A stretch of DNA of 64,000 bases. Source: Streptomyces aureus (GTDB lineage: Bacteria; Actinomycetota; Actinomycetes; Streptomycetales; Streptomycetaceae). Positions within the stretch are counted from its first letter, which is position 1, and every line of letters starts with the position of its first letter. The notes under the pieces were generated by a model. The model made no database searches. It saw nothing but the letters and a program-made list of their open reading frames with translations, and was not told the DNA's origin. The translations under genes were made by a program, and so were the position numbers. The stretch is taken from positions 1 through 64,000 of the forward strand of contig NZ_LIPQ01000099.1 of assembly GCF_001418135.1 (NCBI RefSeq), given 5' to 3'. Of the stretch, positions 53,753 through 62,898 are shown piece after piece.

Positions 53753-55039
53753 ATGACGGAACTGCTGGACAGCGGCGAACGGCTCGGACGCGAGGAGCTC
53801 GCGGCGCTCCAGCTGGAGCGGCTGCGGGCGAGTCTGCGCCACGCGTACGAGAACGTGGACTTCTACCGGCGCTCCTTCGACGCGGCCGGGGTGACCCCGG
53901 ACGACTGTCGTACGCTCGCGGACCTGGCCCGCTTCCCCTTCACCGCCAAGACGGACCTGCGCGACCACTACCCCTTCGGCATGTTCGCCGTCGACCAGTC
54001 CCGGATCCGGCGCGTCCACGCCTCCAGCGGCACCACCGGCCGGCCGACCGTCGTCGGCTACACCGACGGCGACCTCGGCATGTGGGCGGACGTCGTCGCC
54101 CGCTCCCTGCGCGCCGCCGGGGCCCGCCCCGGGCACAAGGTCCACGTGGCGTACGGATACGGCCTGTTCACGGGCGGGCTCGGCGCGCACTACGGCGCGG
54201 AGCGGCTCGGGTGCACGGTGATCCCCGCGTCGGGCGGCATGACGGCCCGGCAGGTGCAGCTCATCCAGGACTTCCGTCCCGAGATCATCATGGTGACCCC
54301 CTCGTACATGCTGACGCTGCTCGACGAGTTCGAGCGGCAGGGCGTGGACCCGCGCTCGACCTCCCTGAAGGTGGGCGTCTTCGGCGCCGAGCCGTGGACG
54401 GAGGCGATGCGGAAGGAGATCGAGGAGGCCTTCGCGATCGACGCGGTCGACATATACGGCCTGTCGGAGGTGATCGGCCCCGGCGTGGCCCAGGAGTGCG
54501 TGGAGTCGAAGGACGGCCTGCACATCTGGGAGGACCACTTCTACCCGGAGATCGTGGACCCGTTCACCGGCGAGGTGCTGCCGGACGGGGAGGAGGGGGA
54601 GCTCGTCTTCACCTCGCTCACCAAGGAGGCGATGCCGGTCGTCCGCTACCGGACGCGCGATCTGACCCGTCTGCTGCCGGGCACCGCGCGGGTGTTCCGG
54701 CGGATGGAGAAGGTCACGGGGCGCAGCGACGACATGATCATCCTGCGCGGGGTGAACCTCTTCCCCACCCAGATCGAGGAGATCGTCCTCCGCACCCCGG
54801 CCGTGGCCCCGCACTTCCAGCTCCGGCTGACCCGCGAGGGCCGGCTCGACGCCCTGACCGTACGGGCCGAGGCGCGCGCGGGCGCGACCGGCGAGCAGCG
54901 CGCGGAGGCCGCCCGGACGATCGCGGCGGCGGTCAAGGACGGGATCGGGGTCTCGGTGGGCGTGGAGGTGGTCGACCCCGAGACCCTGGAGCGCTCGGTG
55001 GGCAAGATCAAACGGATCGTGGACCTCAGGGAGCCCTGA
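53753..55039 (+). CDS. paaK: Phenylacetate-CoA ligase
   Basis: The 428-residue adenylate-forming enzyme is the first step of phenylacetate catabolism (phenylacetate + CoA + ATP). The start motif LRASLRHAYENVDFYRRSFDAAGV, AMP-binding SSGTTGRPTVVGYT near 92, DIYGLSEVIGPGVAQEC near 240, and RSDDMIILRGVNLFPTQIEE are all PaaK hallmarks. Length is typical. GAGGAG lies close to the ATG. No other paa genes (epoxidase, hydrolase) adjoin it, so it is isolated, perhaps for a related aryl acid. Confidence 0.93.
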   Translation: MTELLDSGERLGREELAALQLERLRASLRHAYENVDFYRRSFDAAGVTPDDCRTLADLARFPFTAKTDLRDHYPFGMFAVDQSRIRRVHASSGTTGRPTVVGYTDGDLGMWADVVARSLRAAGARPGHKVHVAYGYGLFTGGLGAHYGAERLGCTVIPASGGMTARQVQLIQDFRPEIIMVTPSYMLTLLDEFERQGVDPRSTSLKVGVFGAEPWTEAMRKEIEEAFAIDAVDIYGLSEVIGPGVAQECVESKDGLHIWEDHFYPEIVDPFTGEVLPDGEEGELVFTSLTKEAMPVVRYRTRDLTRLLPGTARVFRRMEKVTGRSDDMIILRGVNLFPTQIEEIVLRTPAVAPHFQLRLTREGRLDALTVRAEARAGATGEQRAEAARTIAAAVKDGIGVSVGVEVVDPETLERSVGKIKRIVDLREP

Positions 55040-55185
55040 GGACTCCTCACCACAGCAGGGGGCTCGACCTGGTCAAGGGTCGGTGTCGCGCACGGGGCTG
55101 TCGGACTGCGGGACGCGGTCGACGGCGTCCTCGCATGCGACAACTCCGGTGACGTCGGCGATCACCTCCGGGATACTGGTCGCCC

Positions 55186-55932
55186 ATGGATGAGGTCGAA
55201 GTCGTCGTCGCCCATACCGAGCGCGCGACCCTGCGCGTCGGCGACGTGTTCCTGAAGGTGGACGCCGATCAGGCGCGTATCGACGTCGAGGTCGAGGCGA
55301 TGTCCCTCGCGCCGGTCCCGACCCCGGAGGTCCTGTGGCGCAAGCCGCCCGTGCTCGCGCTCGCCGCGCTCCCGGGGACGACGCTTGGGCGGCTCGGCGG
55401 GCCGTCGACCGCGTCGTCGGCGGCGTGGACCGCGGCGGGCGCCGCCATCCGCAAGCTGCACGACGCGCCGCTGCCGCCCCGCCCCGGCCGGGCCGGCCGG
55501 AGCATCGTCGCGCTGGCGGCGGAACTCGACGACGAGTGCGAGCTGCTCGTTTCGAACGGGCTCCTGCCCGCCGACCTGGTCGCCCGCAACCGCCGGGTCG
55601 CCGAGGCCGCGCTCCGGCCGTGGACTCCGGCGTTCACGCACGGCGACCTGCAGATCGCGCACGTCTTCGTCCACGGCGACGAGGTGACGGGCGTCATCGA
55701 CTGGTCCGAGGCGGGCCAGGGTGATGCCCTGTACGACCTCGCCACCTTCACGCTCGGACACGAGGAGCACCTCGACGACGTCCTCGCCGGCTACGGCACC
55801 GACATCGATCTCGACGTCATCCACGCGTGGTGGTCGTTGCGAAGCCTGCTGGCGGTTCGCTGGCTGGTCGAGCACGGCTTCGACCCGTTCGCGCCGGGTT
55901 GTGAGGTCGACGTGCTGAGATCCCGGGTGTGA
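55186..55932 (+). CDS. Phosphotransferase (APH-like) family protein
   Basis: The 248-residue protein has the kinase core FTHGDLQIAHVFVHGD and VIDWSEAGQGDALYDLA. The Mg-site residue normally Asn is His (HGDLxxxH), as also seen in macrolide-phosphotransferase-type members, so this need not be inactive. The N-lobe is short. The substrate is unknown; a resistance role is not demonstrated. It lies 146 bp after paaK and ends at a strong terminator. Confidence 0.83.
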   Translation: MDEVEVVVAHTERATLRVGDVFLKVDADQARIDVEVEAMSLAPVPTPEVLWRKPPVLALAALPGTTLGRLGGPSTASSAAWTAAGAAIRKLHDAPLPPRPGRAGRSIVALAAELDDECELLVSNGLLPADLVARNRRVAEAALRPWTPAFTHGDLQIAHVFVHGDEVTGVIDWSEAGQGDALYDLATFTLGHEEHLDDVLAGYGTDIDLDVIHAWWSLRSLLAVRWLVEHGFDPFAPGCEVDVLRSRV

Positions 55933-55956
55933 GGCCGCGCGGGTACGACTGCTCGG

Positions 55957-55981
55957 GGAGGGGCCGCACGGCGGCCCCTCC
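55957..55981. terminator. Bidirectional hairpin terminator
   Basis: Perfect 11-base arms GGAGGGGCCGC and GCGGCCCCTCC enclose an ACG loop in the 51-bp gap between convergent genes. Confidence 0.9.
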
Positions 55982-55983
55982 GC

Positions 55984-56979
55984 TCAGGAGAGCCTGACGC
56001 CGGCGATCCGGGCGCGGTAGAACCTGCCTTCGTAGCCGTAGTAGTCCAGGCCGCGGCGGTAGCTCGGCTTGCCTGCGGGGTCGAAGAACTGCACGTACTC
56101 GTTCCACCACCCTTCCTTGCCCGGGTCCGTCACGTCGATCGCCTGCACCCAGAACGACTCGCCGTCCGCGGCGCGGGAGAAGGACTTCACACCGGGGCTC
56201 TGCGGCCGGATGCCGGTGAGCGCGAGGTTGCCCTTGTTGACGGTCCAGATGGCCTGGGCGCCGTTCAGGACGAGGTTGTTCGAGTTGGTGTAGTCCATGT
56301 CGAGGCTGTGGCCGCCGAACTCGGTGGCCCACACGTGCTTCTGGACGAGTTCGAGACGGGCGCCCTTCAGGGAACCGGTGACGCGGTACTTGGCGAGCGT
56401 CCACGTGCCGAGGGCGTACAGGTAGGAGCCGTCCCACCAGAGGCCGTGCGCGCCCGTGTACTCGATCCGGTCGACCGGCTCGGACCCGAGCGTGCCGGGA
56501 TCGTCGGCGTTCGTCGGGGCGTACACGGACAGGTAGCCCTCGTAGGGCAGGGCGGACGACACCGGGGACGAGGACGCCACCACCACGACGCCGTGGCTGC
56601 GGATGTACTCGGCGGCGTGCGGGTTCCCGCCCGGGTTCGCCGACCACAGCAGGGCGTCGTCGTCACCGAAGTTGACCATGCCGACCTTGCCGCCACCCGC
56701 GGCGACCATGCACACCCAGCCGAAGCGGTCGGTCTCACGGAAGCGCGCGTCGTTGAGACGTGCCCACCCGGTCTGACTGGGGGCCGCCCACTCCCATCCC
56801 AGATTCTCGGGCGTCCACAGATTGATCGCGCGGAACAGCATGACCTTGTTCTTGACCTGCTCCGTCACGAGCACGTCGTAGTTGCCCGCCGCGTGCGCGG
56901 GCGTCGCGGCGGCGACGGAGAGCAGCGGTGCCCCCATGCCGATCGCGGCAGCACTCTTCAGCAGAGTTCGGCGATTCAC
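55984..56979 (-). CDS. Tat-exported DUF6528-like protein
   Basis: The 331-residue protein has a twin-arginine-like signal (NRRTLLKSAAAIGMGAPLL) ending at AHAAG. The mature part has many WxW and beta-strand segments (ENLGWEWAAP, LVQKHVWATEFGGHSLDMDY, LNGAQAIWTVN) consistent with a beta-propeller, with aromatic-rich blades. This resembles the DUF6528 family, a tentative match. It carries no catalytic motif. It could bind a glycan or cofactor outside the cell. Confidence 0.8.
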   Translation of the reverse strand: MNRRTLLKSAAAIGMGAPLLSVAAATPAHAAGNYDVLVTEQVKNKVMLFRAINLWTPENLGWEWAAPSQTGWARLNDARFRETDRFGWVCMVAAGGGKVGMVNFGDDDALLWSANPGGNPHAAEYIRSHGVVVVASSSPVSSALPYEGYLSVYAPTNADDPGTLGSEPVDRIEYTGAHGLWWDGSYLYALGTWTLAKYRVTGSLKGARLELVQKHVWATEFGGHSLDMDYTNSNNLVLNGAQAIWTVNKGNLALTGIRPQSPGVKSFSRAADGESFWVQAIDVTDPGKEGWWNEYVQFFDPAGKPSYRRGLDYYGYEGRFYRARIAGVRLS

Positions 56980-57072
56980 GGATTTCCCCCCCGGGACGAC
57001 TCAGGAATTCGGGCGTCAAGCTAACACGCACGCCGGATCGGCAGCAGTCCCTGACGATCTCCGCCGCCCGGG

Positions 57073-58584
57073 TCACGACCCGGGCGAGAAGCGGTCGCGC
57101 AGTTCGCGCTTGAGGATCTTCCCGCTGGCGTTGCGGGGCAGTTCGGGGGTGAAGTGGACGCGCTTGGGCGCCTTGAAGTGGGCGAGGTTCTCCCGGCCAT
57201 GGGCCAGGAGTTCGGCTTCGGTGACCTCGCCGCGCGGGACGACCACCGCCGTCACCGCCTCGATCCAGCGTTCGTCGGGGAGGCCGATCACGGCCACCTC
57301 GGCGACCGCGGGGTGGGTGTAGAGCGCGTCCTCCACCTGGCGCGAGGCGACCAGCACGCCACCGGAGTTGATGACGTCCTTCACCCGGTCGACGATCGTG
57401 AGGTAGCCCTCGGCGTCGCGGACGGCGAGGTCGCCCGAGCGGAACCAGCCGCCCCGGAAGGCCGCCTCGGTCTCCGCGGGCTTGCGCCAGTACCCCTCGC
57501 ACAGCTGCGGGGAGCGGTAGACGATCTCGCCGGGGGTGCCGTCGGCCACGTCCTCGCCGTCCTCGTCGACGACCCGTGCCTCGACGTGGCGGACGGGCCG
57601 GCCGCAGGAGTCCATCCGTCCCTCGTGCTCGTCGGGGCCGAGGACGGTGGCGAGGGGGCCGATCTCGGACTGGCCGAAACAGTTGTAGAAGCGCAGTTCG
57701 GGAAGCCGTGCGCGCAGCCTCTCAAGGACCGGTACGGGCATGATCGAGGCCCCGTAGTAGGCCTTGCGCAGGGCCGACAGGTCGCGGCTCGCGAACTCGG
57801 GGTGGTTGGCGAGGCCGATCCACACCGTCGGAGGGGCGAAGAGGCTGTCGGCGCGGCCCGCCTCGATCAGATCGAAGAGGACGGCCGGATCGGGTCCGTC
57901 GACGATCGTGTTCTCGGCGCCGACGGCGAGATAGGGCAGCAGGAAGACATGCATCTGGGCCGAGTGGTACAGCGGCAGCGCGTGCACCGGCCGGTCGTCC
58001 TCGTGCAGGTCGAGCGCTTCGATCGCGCTCGCGTACTCGTGGACGAGCGCCCGGTGGGTCATCGTCGCGCCCTTGGGCAGCGCGGTCGTGCCCGAGGTGT
58101 AGAGCAGCTGGACGCACTCGCGGGCGTCACGGTCGCTGTCGTACGCCTCCGGCTGCGCGAGCGCGTGGAGGAGTGAACCGGGCGCGTCCCGCAGTGCCTT
58201 GACCACGAATCCGTCCGGTACGCGCTCCGCGAGGGCGGGGTCGGCGAGGACAAGGGAGGTCTCGGACTGTTCGAGGAGGTACGTGAGGTCCTCACCGGTC
58301 AGGTGGTGGTTGACCGGCACATGGATCAGGCCCGCCCGGGAGCAGGCGAGGAACGCGATGAGGTAGGCGTCCGAGTTGTGGCCGTAGGTCGCGACCCGGG
58401 CGGTCTCGGGCAGACCGAGGCCGTGGTGCGGTTCCCGCAGGACGGCCGCGGCGGTGGAGACGGCCGCGTCCAGCTCGGCGTACGTCCAGGTCCGGTCTGC
58501 GTAGCGGAGGGCGGTCCGGTCGGGGACGCGCTGGGCGCTCATGCGCAGGACACCGTCGACGGCGCGGCTGAGGAGTCGATCCAT
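57073..58584 (-). CDS. Acyl-CoA synthetase / AMP-dependent ligase
   Basis: The 503-residue ANL enzyme has AMP motif LLYTSGTTALPKGATM near 175, YNCFGQSEIGP near 300, the hinge GYLTIVDRVKDVINSGG near 395 and the catalytic Lys in RNASGKILKRELR. All core motifs are intact. It belongs to the medium/long-chain fatty-acyl or aryl group of ligases. GGAGGA precedes the ATG. It is divergent from a penicillin-acylase-family gene with a shared 157-bp promoter region. Confidence 0.88.
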   Translation of the reverse strand: MDRLLSRAVDGVLRMSAQRVPDRTALRYADRTWTYAELDAAVSTAAAVLREPHHGLGLPETARVATYGHNSDAYLIAFLACSRAGLIHVPVNHHLTGEDLTYLLEQSETSLVLADPALAERVPDGFVVKALRDAPGSLLHALAQPEAYDSDRDARECVQLLYTSGTTALPKGATMTHRALVHEYASAIEALDLHEDDRPVHALPLYHSAQMHVFLLPYLAVGAENTIVDGPDPAVLFDLIEAGRADSLFAPPTVWIGLANHPEFASRDLSALRKAYYGASIMPVPVLERLRARLPELRFYNCFGQSEIGPLATVLGPDEHEGRMDSCGRPVRHVEARVVDEDGEDVADGTPGEIVYRSPQLCEGYWRKPAETEAAFRGGWFRSGDLAVRDAEGYLTIVDRVKDVINSGGVLVASRQVEDALYTHPAVAEVAVIGLPDERWIEAVTAVVVPRGEVTEAELLAHGRENLAHFKAPKRVHFTPELPRNASGKILKRELRDRFSPGS

Positions 58585-58672
58585 GCGGTGATCCTCCGCG
58601 CGCACCGGGCGGAAGGTCAAGTACCGTGCGGGCGCGCCGGACGGGCCCGGACCTCGGATACCGAACGGGATG

Positions 58673-58702
58673 TTGACATGACGGCGCGCGGCTGCGTGCA
58701 TG
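58673..58702 (+). promoter_or_regulatory. Candidate promoter of the acylase gene
   Basis: A perfect -35 TTGACA (58673-58678) is followed after 17-18 bp by a weak -10 (GTGCAT/TGCATG). Transcription would start around 58708, downstream of the ATG at 58700, which supports the TTG start at 58742. Confidence 0.45.
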
Positions 58703-58741
58703 GTCCAACCCGTAGTGCACATCCGCCCGTTGGGAGGCACC

Positions 58742-61168
58742 TTGCACCTCCGTACCCGTCTGAGGCAGCTCGCGCTCACCGCATCCGCACTCGCCGTCGT
58801 CACCGCCACGCTGCCCGGCGCGGCGGCCGCCGACTCCGTGGGGGACCGCCATCCGTCCGACCGGGGCCTGTCGGCGGTCATCCGGTACACCGAGTACGGC
58901 ATTCCGCACATCGTGGCCAAGGACTACGCGAACCTCGGCTTCGGGACGGGCTGGGCCCAGGCCGCCGACCAGATATGCACGCTCGCGGACGGCTTCCTGA
59001 CGGTGAACGGGGAGCGCTCCCGGCACTTCGGCCCGGACGCCGCCCCGGACGGCTCGCTGTCGTCCGCCGCCACGAACCTCTCCAGCGACCTGTACTTCCG
59101 CGGGGTGCGGGACGCCGGAACCGTCGAGGCACTGGTCGGAACTCCGGCGCCGGCCGGACCGAGCCGCGATCTGAAGGAGCTCATGCGCGGCTGGGCCGCC
59201 GGGTACAACGCCTGGCTGCGGAAGAACCGCGTCACGGATCCCGCCTGTGCGAACGCCGGCTGGGTCCACCCGGTGACCGCCCTCGACGTGGCCCGGCGCG
59301 GCTTCGCCGTCTCGGTGCTCGGCGGCCAGGGCCGTGCCGTCGACGGCATCACCGCCGCCCGGCCGCCGGCCACCCCCGCCGGCCCGCAGGCCGGCGCGAC
59401 CGCGCAACCCGCCCCGCGGGCCGGCGCCTCCGGGCAGCTGCCCGATCCCGACCGCGCCGCCGAGGCCGCGCGGGAACTCTTCGCCGCCGAGAACGCCACG
59501 ATGGGCTCCAACGCCGTCGCCTTCTCGGGGGCCACCACGGCGAACGGGCGCGGCCTTCTCCTGGGCAACCCCCACTACCCCTGGCAGGGCGGCCGCCGCT
59601 TCTGGCAGTCGCAGCAGACCATCCCCGGGGAGCTGAACGTCTCGGGCGCCTCGCTCCTCGGCACGACCGTCGTCAACATCGGCTTCAACGACAAGGTGGC
59701 CTGGAGCCACACCGTCGCCACCGGCGTCCCGCTCAACCTGCACCAGCTGACGCTCGCCCCGGGCGACCCGACCTCGTACCTGGTGGACGGACGGCCGGAG
59801 CGGATGACCCCGCGTCAGGTGACCGTCCCGGTCAAGGGCGGCGCCCCGGTCACCCGTACCCAGTGGTGGACCCGGTACGGCCCCGTCGTCGGCGGGCTCG
59901 GCGCGCAGCTCCCGCTGCCGTGGACGGCGAGCACGGCGTACGCGCTCAACGACCCCAACGCGAGCAATCTGCGCGGCTCCGACACCGCGCTCGGTTTCGG
60001 CAAGGCCCGCTCCACGCGGGACATCGCCGAGGCCCTGCGGCGAACCCAGGGGCTGCCCTGGGTCAACACCATCGCGGCGGACTCGGCGGGCCACTCCTAC
60101 TTCAGCCAGTCGCAGGTGCTCCCCCGCATCACCGACGAGCTCGCCGCCCGCTGCTCCACCCCGCTCGGCCGGGCCACCTACCCCTCGTCGGGGGTGGCGG
60201 TGCTCGACGGCTCGCGGTCGGACTGCGCGCTCGGCTCCGACCCGGACGCGGTGCAGCCGGGCGTCTTCGGGCCGGCGAGGATGCCGGTGCTGCGGGACAC
60301 GCCGTACGTGGAGAACTCCAACGACAGTGCCTGGCTGACCAACGCCGACCGGCCGTTGACCGGCTACGAGCGGATCTTCGGCACGATCGCCACGCAGCGC
60401 TCGCTGCGCACCCGCGGCGGTGTCGAGGACGTGGCGGCGATGGCGACGCGGGGTGATCTGACGGTCGCGGACCTGCAGCGCCAGCAGTTCGCCAACCGGG
60501 CTCCGGCCGGCGATCTGGCGGCGGCCGACGCGGCGCGGGCCTGCGGGACGGCGCTGCCGGACGATCCGGAGGCCTGCCGGGTGATCGGCGCCTGGGACCG
60601 GACGGTGAACACGGACAGCGGGGGCGCGCTGCTCTTCGACCGCTTCTGGCGGAGGTTCACGGCGTCGGTGCCGTCGGCCCAGCAGTGGACGGTGCCGTTC
60701 TCGGCGGCGGACCCGGTCCGTACCCCGAACACCCTCAACACGGCGGCGCCGGGCTTCACGAAGGCCCTGGCGGACGCGGTGGCGGAGCTGCGGGCGGCGG
60801 GGATCCCGCTGGACGCACCGCTCGGCGCGCACCAGTTCGTCGTACGGAACGGGGAGCGGATCCCGGTGAGCGGCGGCACCGAGTCGCTGGGCGTCTGGAA
60901 CAAGACAGAGCCCGTGTGGAACCCGGCCGGCGGCGGCTACACGGAGGTCGCGCACGGGACCAGTCATGTGCAGGCGGTGGGCTGGGACGGCGGCCGGTGC
61001 CCGGTGGCCCGCACCCTGCTCTCGTACTCCCAGTCCTCGAACCCGATGTCGCCGCACCACAGCGACCAGACCCGGTTGTACGCGGGCGAGCGCTGGGTGA
61101 CCTCCCGGTTCTGCGAGAAGGACATCCTGCGCTCGCCGGCGCTGCGGGTGGTGGTCGCCAGGGGCTGA
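58742..61168 (+). CDS. Secreted penicillin acylase family (Ntn-hydrolase) protein
   Basis: The 808-residue protein has a signal peptide (residues 1-30, ending GAAAA). RYTEYGIPHIVAKDYANLGFGTGWAQAADQICTLADGFL is the alpha-chain opening of acyl-homoserine-lactone/penicillin acylases. The beta-chain N-terminal nucleophile is the Ser in ATMGSNAVAF (Ser256), where autocleavage would occur. The Asn and His in the beta chain (QTIPGELNVSGA, FNDKVAWSHTV) fit the family. Substrates may be AHLs, penicillins or lipopeptides (as in the cyclic-lipopeptide acylase of Actinoplanes). The start TTG is chosen for GGGAGG upstream. Confidence 0.9.
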   Translation: MHLRTRLRQLALTASALAVVTATLPGAAAADSVGDRHPSDRGLSAVIRYTEYGIPHIVAKDYANLGFGTGWAQAADQICTLADGFLTVNGERSRHFGPDAAPDGSLSSAATNLSSDLYFRGVRDAGTVEALVGTPAPAGPSRDLKELMRGWAAGYNAWLRKNRVTDPACANAGWVHPVTALDVARRGFAVSVLGGQGRAVDGITAARPPATPAGPQAGATAQPAPRAGASGQLPDPDRAAEAARELFAAENATMGSNAVAFSGATTANGRGLLLGNPHYPWQGGRRFWQSQQTIPGELNVSGASLLGTTVVNIGFNDKVAWSHTVATGVPLNLHQLTLAPGDPTSYLVDGRPERMTPRQVTVPVKGGAPVTRTQWWTRYGPVVGGLGAQLPLPWTASTAYALNDPNASNLRGSDTALGFGKARSTRDIAEALRRTQGLPWVNTIAADSAGHSYFSQSQVLPRITDELAARCSTPLGRATYPSSGVAVLDGSRSDCALGSDPDAVQPGVFGPARMPVLRDTPYVENSNDSAWLTNADRPLTGYERIFGTIATQRSLRTRGGVEDVAAMATRGDLTVADLQRQQFANRAPAGDLAAADAARACGTALPDDPEACRVIGAWDRTVNTDSGGALLFDRFWRRFTASVPSAQQWTVPFSAADPVRTPNTLNTAAPGFTKALADAVAELRAAGIPLDAPLGAHQFVVRNGERIPVSGGTESLGVWNKTEPVWNPAGGGYTEVAHGTSHVQAVGWDGGRCPVARTLLSYSQSSNPMSPHHSDQTRLYAGERWVTSRFCEKDILRSPALRVVVARG

Positions 61169-61201
61169 ACGGTTCCGCCGCCCCGCCTGACGCGGAGCTC
61201 G

Positions 61202-62299
61202 TCAGGGGCTGAACGACAGGAACACGAAGGCGGCGAAGATCGCGAGATGGACGCCGCCCTGGAGGAGCGTGGCCCGTCCGGGCACCACGGTCAGGGCGCT
61301 CACCACACCGGTGAGGACGAGCAGGACCATGTGGAGCGGCCCCAGGCCGAGGACCAGGGGCCCGGACAGCCAGATCGAGGCGAGCGCGATCGCCGGAATC
61401 GTCAGGCCGATGCTGGCGATCGCGGAGCCGTAGGCGAGGTTGAGGCTGGTCTGGACGCGGTCCCTGCGGGCCGCGCGGACGGCGGCGAGGGTCTCGGGCA
61501 GCAGCACCATCAGGGCGATGACGACACCGACGACCGCCTTGGGCAGGCCCGCCGACTGGACGCCGTCCTCGATCGTCGGGGAGATCAGCTTGGCGTTGCC
61601 GACGACGGCGACGAGAGCGACCACGAGGAGTCCGAGACTGGTCCAGGCGTCGCGCCGGGTCGGCGGGTCCGCGTGCTCGTCCTCCGACTCGTGGCCGGGC
61701 CGCGGTACGGGAAGGAAGTAGTCCCGGTGCCGTACGGTCTGGACGCCGACGAACACGCCGTACAGGCAGATGGAGGCGACGGCGGCGAAGGCGAGCTGGA
61801 CGCCGGAGAACTCGGGGCCGGGGTGGCTGGTGGTGAAGGTCGGCAGGACCAGCGTCATCGTGGCCAGGGTGCAGACGGTGGCGAGCGCGCCGCCGGAGCC
61901 CTCGGCGTTGAAGACGGCGACCCTGTTGCGGAGCGCGCCGACGAGGAGGGAGAGACCGACAATGCCGTTGCAGGTGATCATGACGGCGGCGAAGACGGTG
62001 TCCCGTGCGTAGGTCGAGGTCTTCTCACCGCCTCCGACCATCAGCGAGACGATGAGTCCGACCTCGATGACGGTGACGGCCACGGCGAGGACGAGCGAAC
62101 CGTACGGTTCACCCACCCGGTGGGCGATGACCTCGGCGTGGTGGACCGCGGCGAGGACGGCCGCGATCAGACAGAGCGCGATGAACCCCACGGCGAAGCC
62201 CGGCAGATCGCGCCCCCAGGCCGCGACAAGCACAAGCGCCGCCACCACCGGTCCCCAGGTGGTCCACTGCCGTGTCAATGACGCCGTGCTCGAACTCAT
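61202..62299 (-). CDS. chaA: Ca2+/H+ (Na+/K+-H+) antiporter of the ChaA/CaCA type
   Basis: The 365-residue protein has 10-11 membrane segments. It carries two inverted alpha-repeat motifs: VAVTVIEVGLIVSLMV in the first half, and MVLLPETLAAVRAARRDRVQTSLNLAYGSAIASIGLT in the second half. Length is the same as E. coli ChaA. AGGA is 8 nt before the ATG chosen; an ATG at 62308 would add three residues. It follows a MarR gene by 41 bp in the same direction and is likely under its control. Confidence 0.87.
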   Translation of the reverse strand: MSSSTASLTRQWTTWGPVVAALVLVAAWGRDLPGFAVGFIALCLIAAVLAAVHHAEVIAHRVGEPYGSLVLAVAVTVIEVGLIVSLMVGGGEKTSTYARDTVFAAVMITCNGIVGLSLLVGALRNRVAVFNAEGSGGALATVCTLATMTLVLPTFTTSHPGPEFSGVQLAFAAVASICLYGVFVGVQTVRHRDYFLPVPRPGHESEDEHADPPTRRDAWTSLGLLVVALVAVVGNAKLISPTIEDGVQSAGLPKAVVGVVIALMVLLPETLAAVRAARRDRVQTSLNLAYGSAIASIGLTIPAIALASIWLSGPLVLGLGPLHMVLLVLTGVVSALTVVPGRATLLQGGVHLAIFAAFVFLSFSP

Positions 62300-62340
62300 G
62301 ATCCGCATCCTGCCACAAAGGGGGCTTTCGCCCGGTTCGG

Positions 62341-62823
62341 TCAATCCAGGGGGTCGCTGAGGCCGCGCTCGTACGCGGTGAGCGTGTCGAGGAACATCCG
62401 TCGCTGCGCCGCGTCGAGCGGGGCGAGGGCGGAGCGCCAGGCATCCGCGCTGCGACCGAGCCAGCCGTCGATGGCGGCGGCGTGCGCCGGCGCGATGGAG
62501 ACGATCTTGCGCCTGCGGTCGGCGGGGTCCTCGACCCGTTCCAGTACGCCCTTCTTCGCCAGGTCCCCCACCATGAGACTCACGGTCGTCGGGGCGATCT
62601 CCAGGCGGGCGGCGAGCTCGTTGACGCCGAGCGGTCCGTCGAACAGGAGATAGGCGAGCAGGGAGAGATGGCGGGGCGCGAGCGTGAGCGTCTGCAGCTC
62701 GTCGGGAATTCTGATCCGCTTCGCCCGCGAGACCATCCGGGGCATGAGCAGCAGCAACATGCGTACGGCCTCGTCGAGTTCCGGCCCGTCGGCGGCCTCG
62801 TCCCCCTCGTATGCGGTTGACAC
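62341..62823 (-). CDS. MarR family transcriptional regulator
   Basis: The 160-residue winged-helix protein contains GVNELAARLEIAPTTVSLMVGDLAKKGVLERVEDPADRRRKIVSIAPA, the complete MarR recognition helix and DxR wing. GGGAGGG lies before the GTG start. An adjacent palindrome lies just upstream. It likely represses itself, the downstream antiporter and the divergent reductase gene. The inducer may be an aromatic or oxidant. Confidence 0.93.
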   Translation of the reverse strand: MSTAYEGDEAADGPELDEAVRMLLLLMPRMVSRAKRIRIPDELQTLTLAPRHLSLLAYLLFDGPLGVNELAARLEIAPTTVSLMVGDLAKKGVLERVEDPADRRRKIVSIAPAHAAAIDGWLGRSADAWRSALAPLDAAQRRMFLDTLTAYERGLSDPLD

Positions 62824-62843
62824 CGCGCACCCTCCCTTTTAAT

Positions 62844-62860
62844 TTTGCTTTCAAAGCAAA
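62844..62860. promoter_or_regulatory. MarR operator TTTGCTTT-C-AAAGCAAA
   Basis: The perfect 8-1-8 palindrome is 21 bp upstream of the MarR start and 38 bp upstream of the fusion gene start. Its AT-rich character contrasts with the surroundings. It is the size of a MarR dimer site and sits in the shared divergent promoter. Confidence 0.8.
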
Positions 62861-62898
62861 TAGAACTGTCGGGATCGATGCTACCGGAAGGCACAGCC

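Noticed and set aside
55186-55932. Inactivated kinase because the Asn of the HGDxxxxN motif is His
   Set aside because: Macrolide-phosphotransferase-type relatives carry His at this position, so loss of function is not implied.
53753-58584. Biosynthetic gene cluster built on the several acyl-activating enzymes
   Set aside because: No carrier protein, condensation, ketosynthase or tailoring genes accompany them; the enzymes are single catabolic-type genes.
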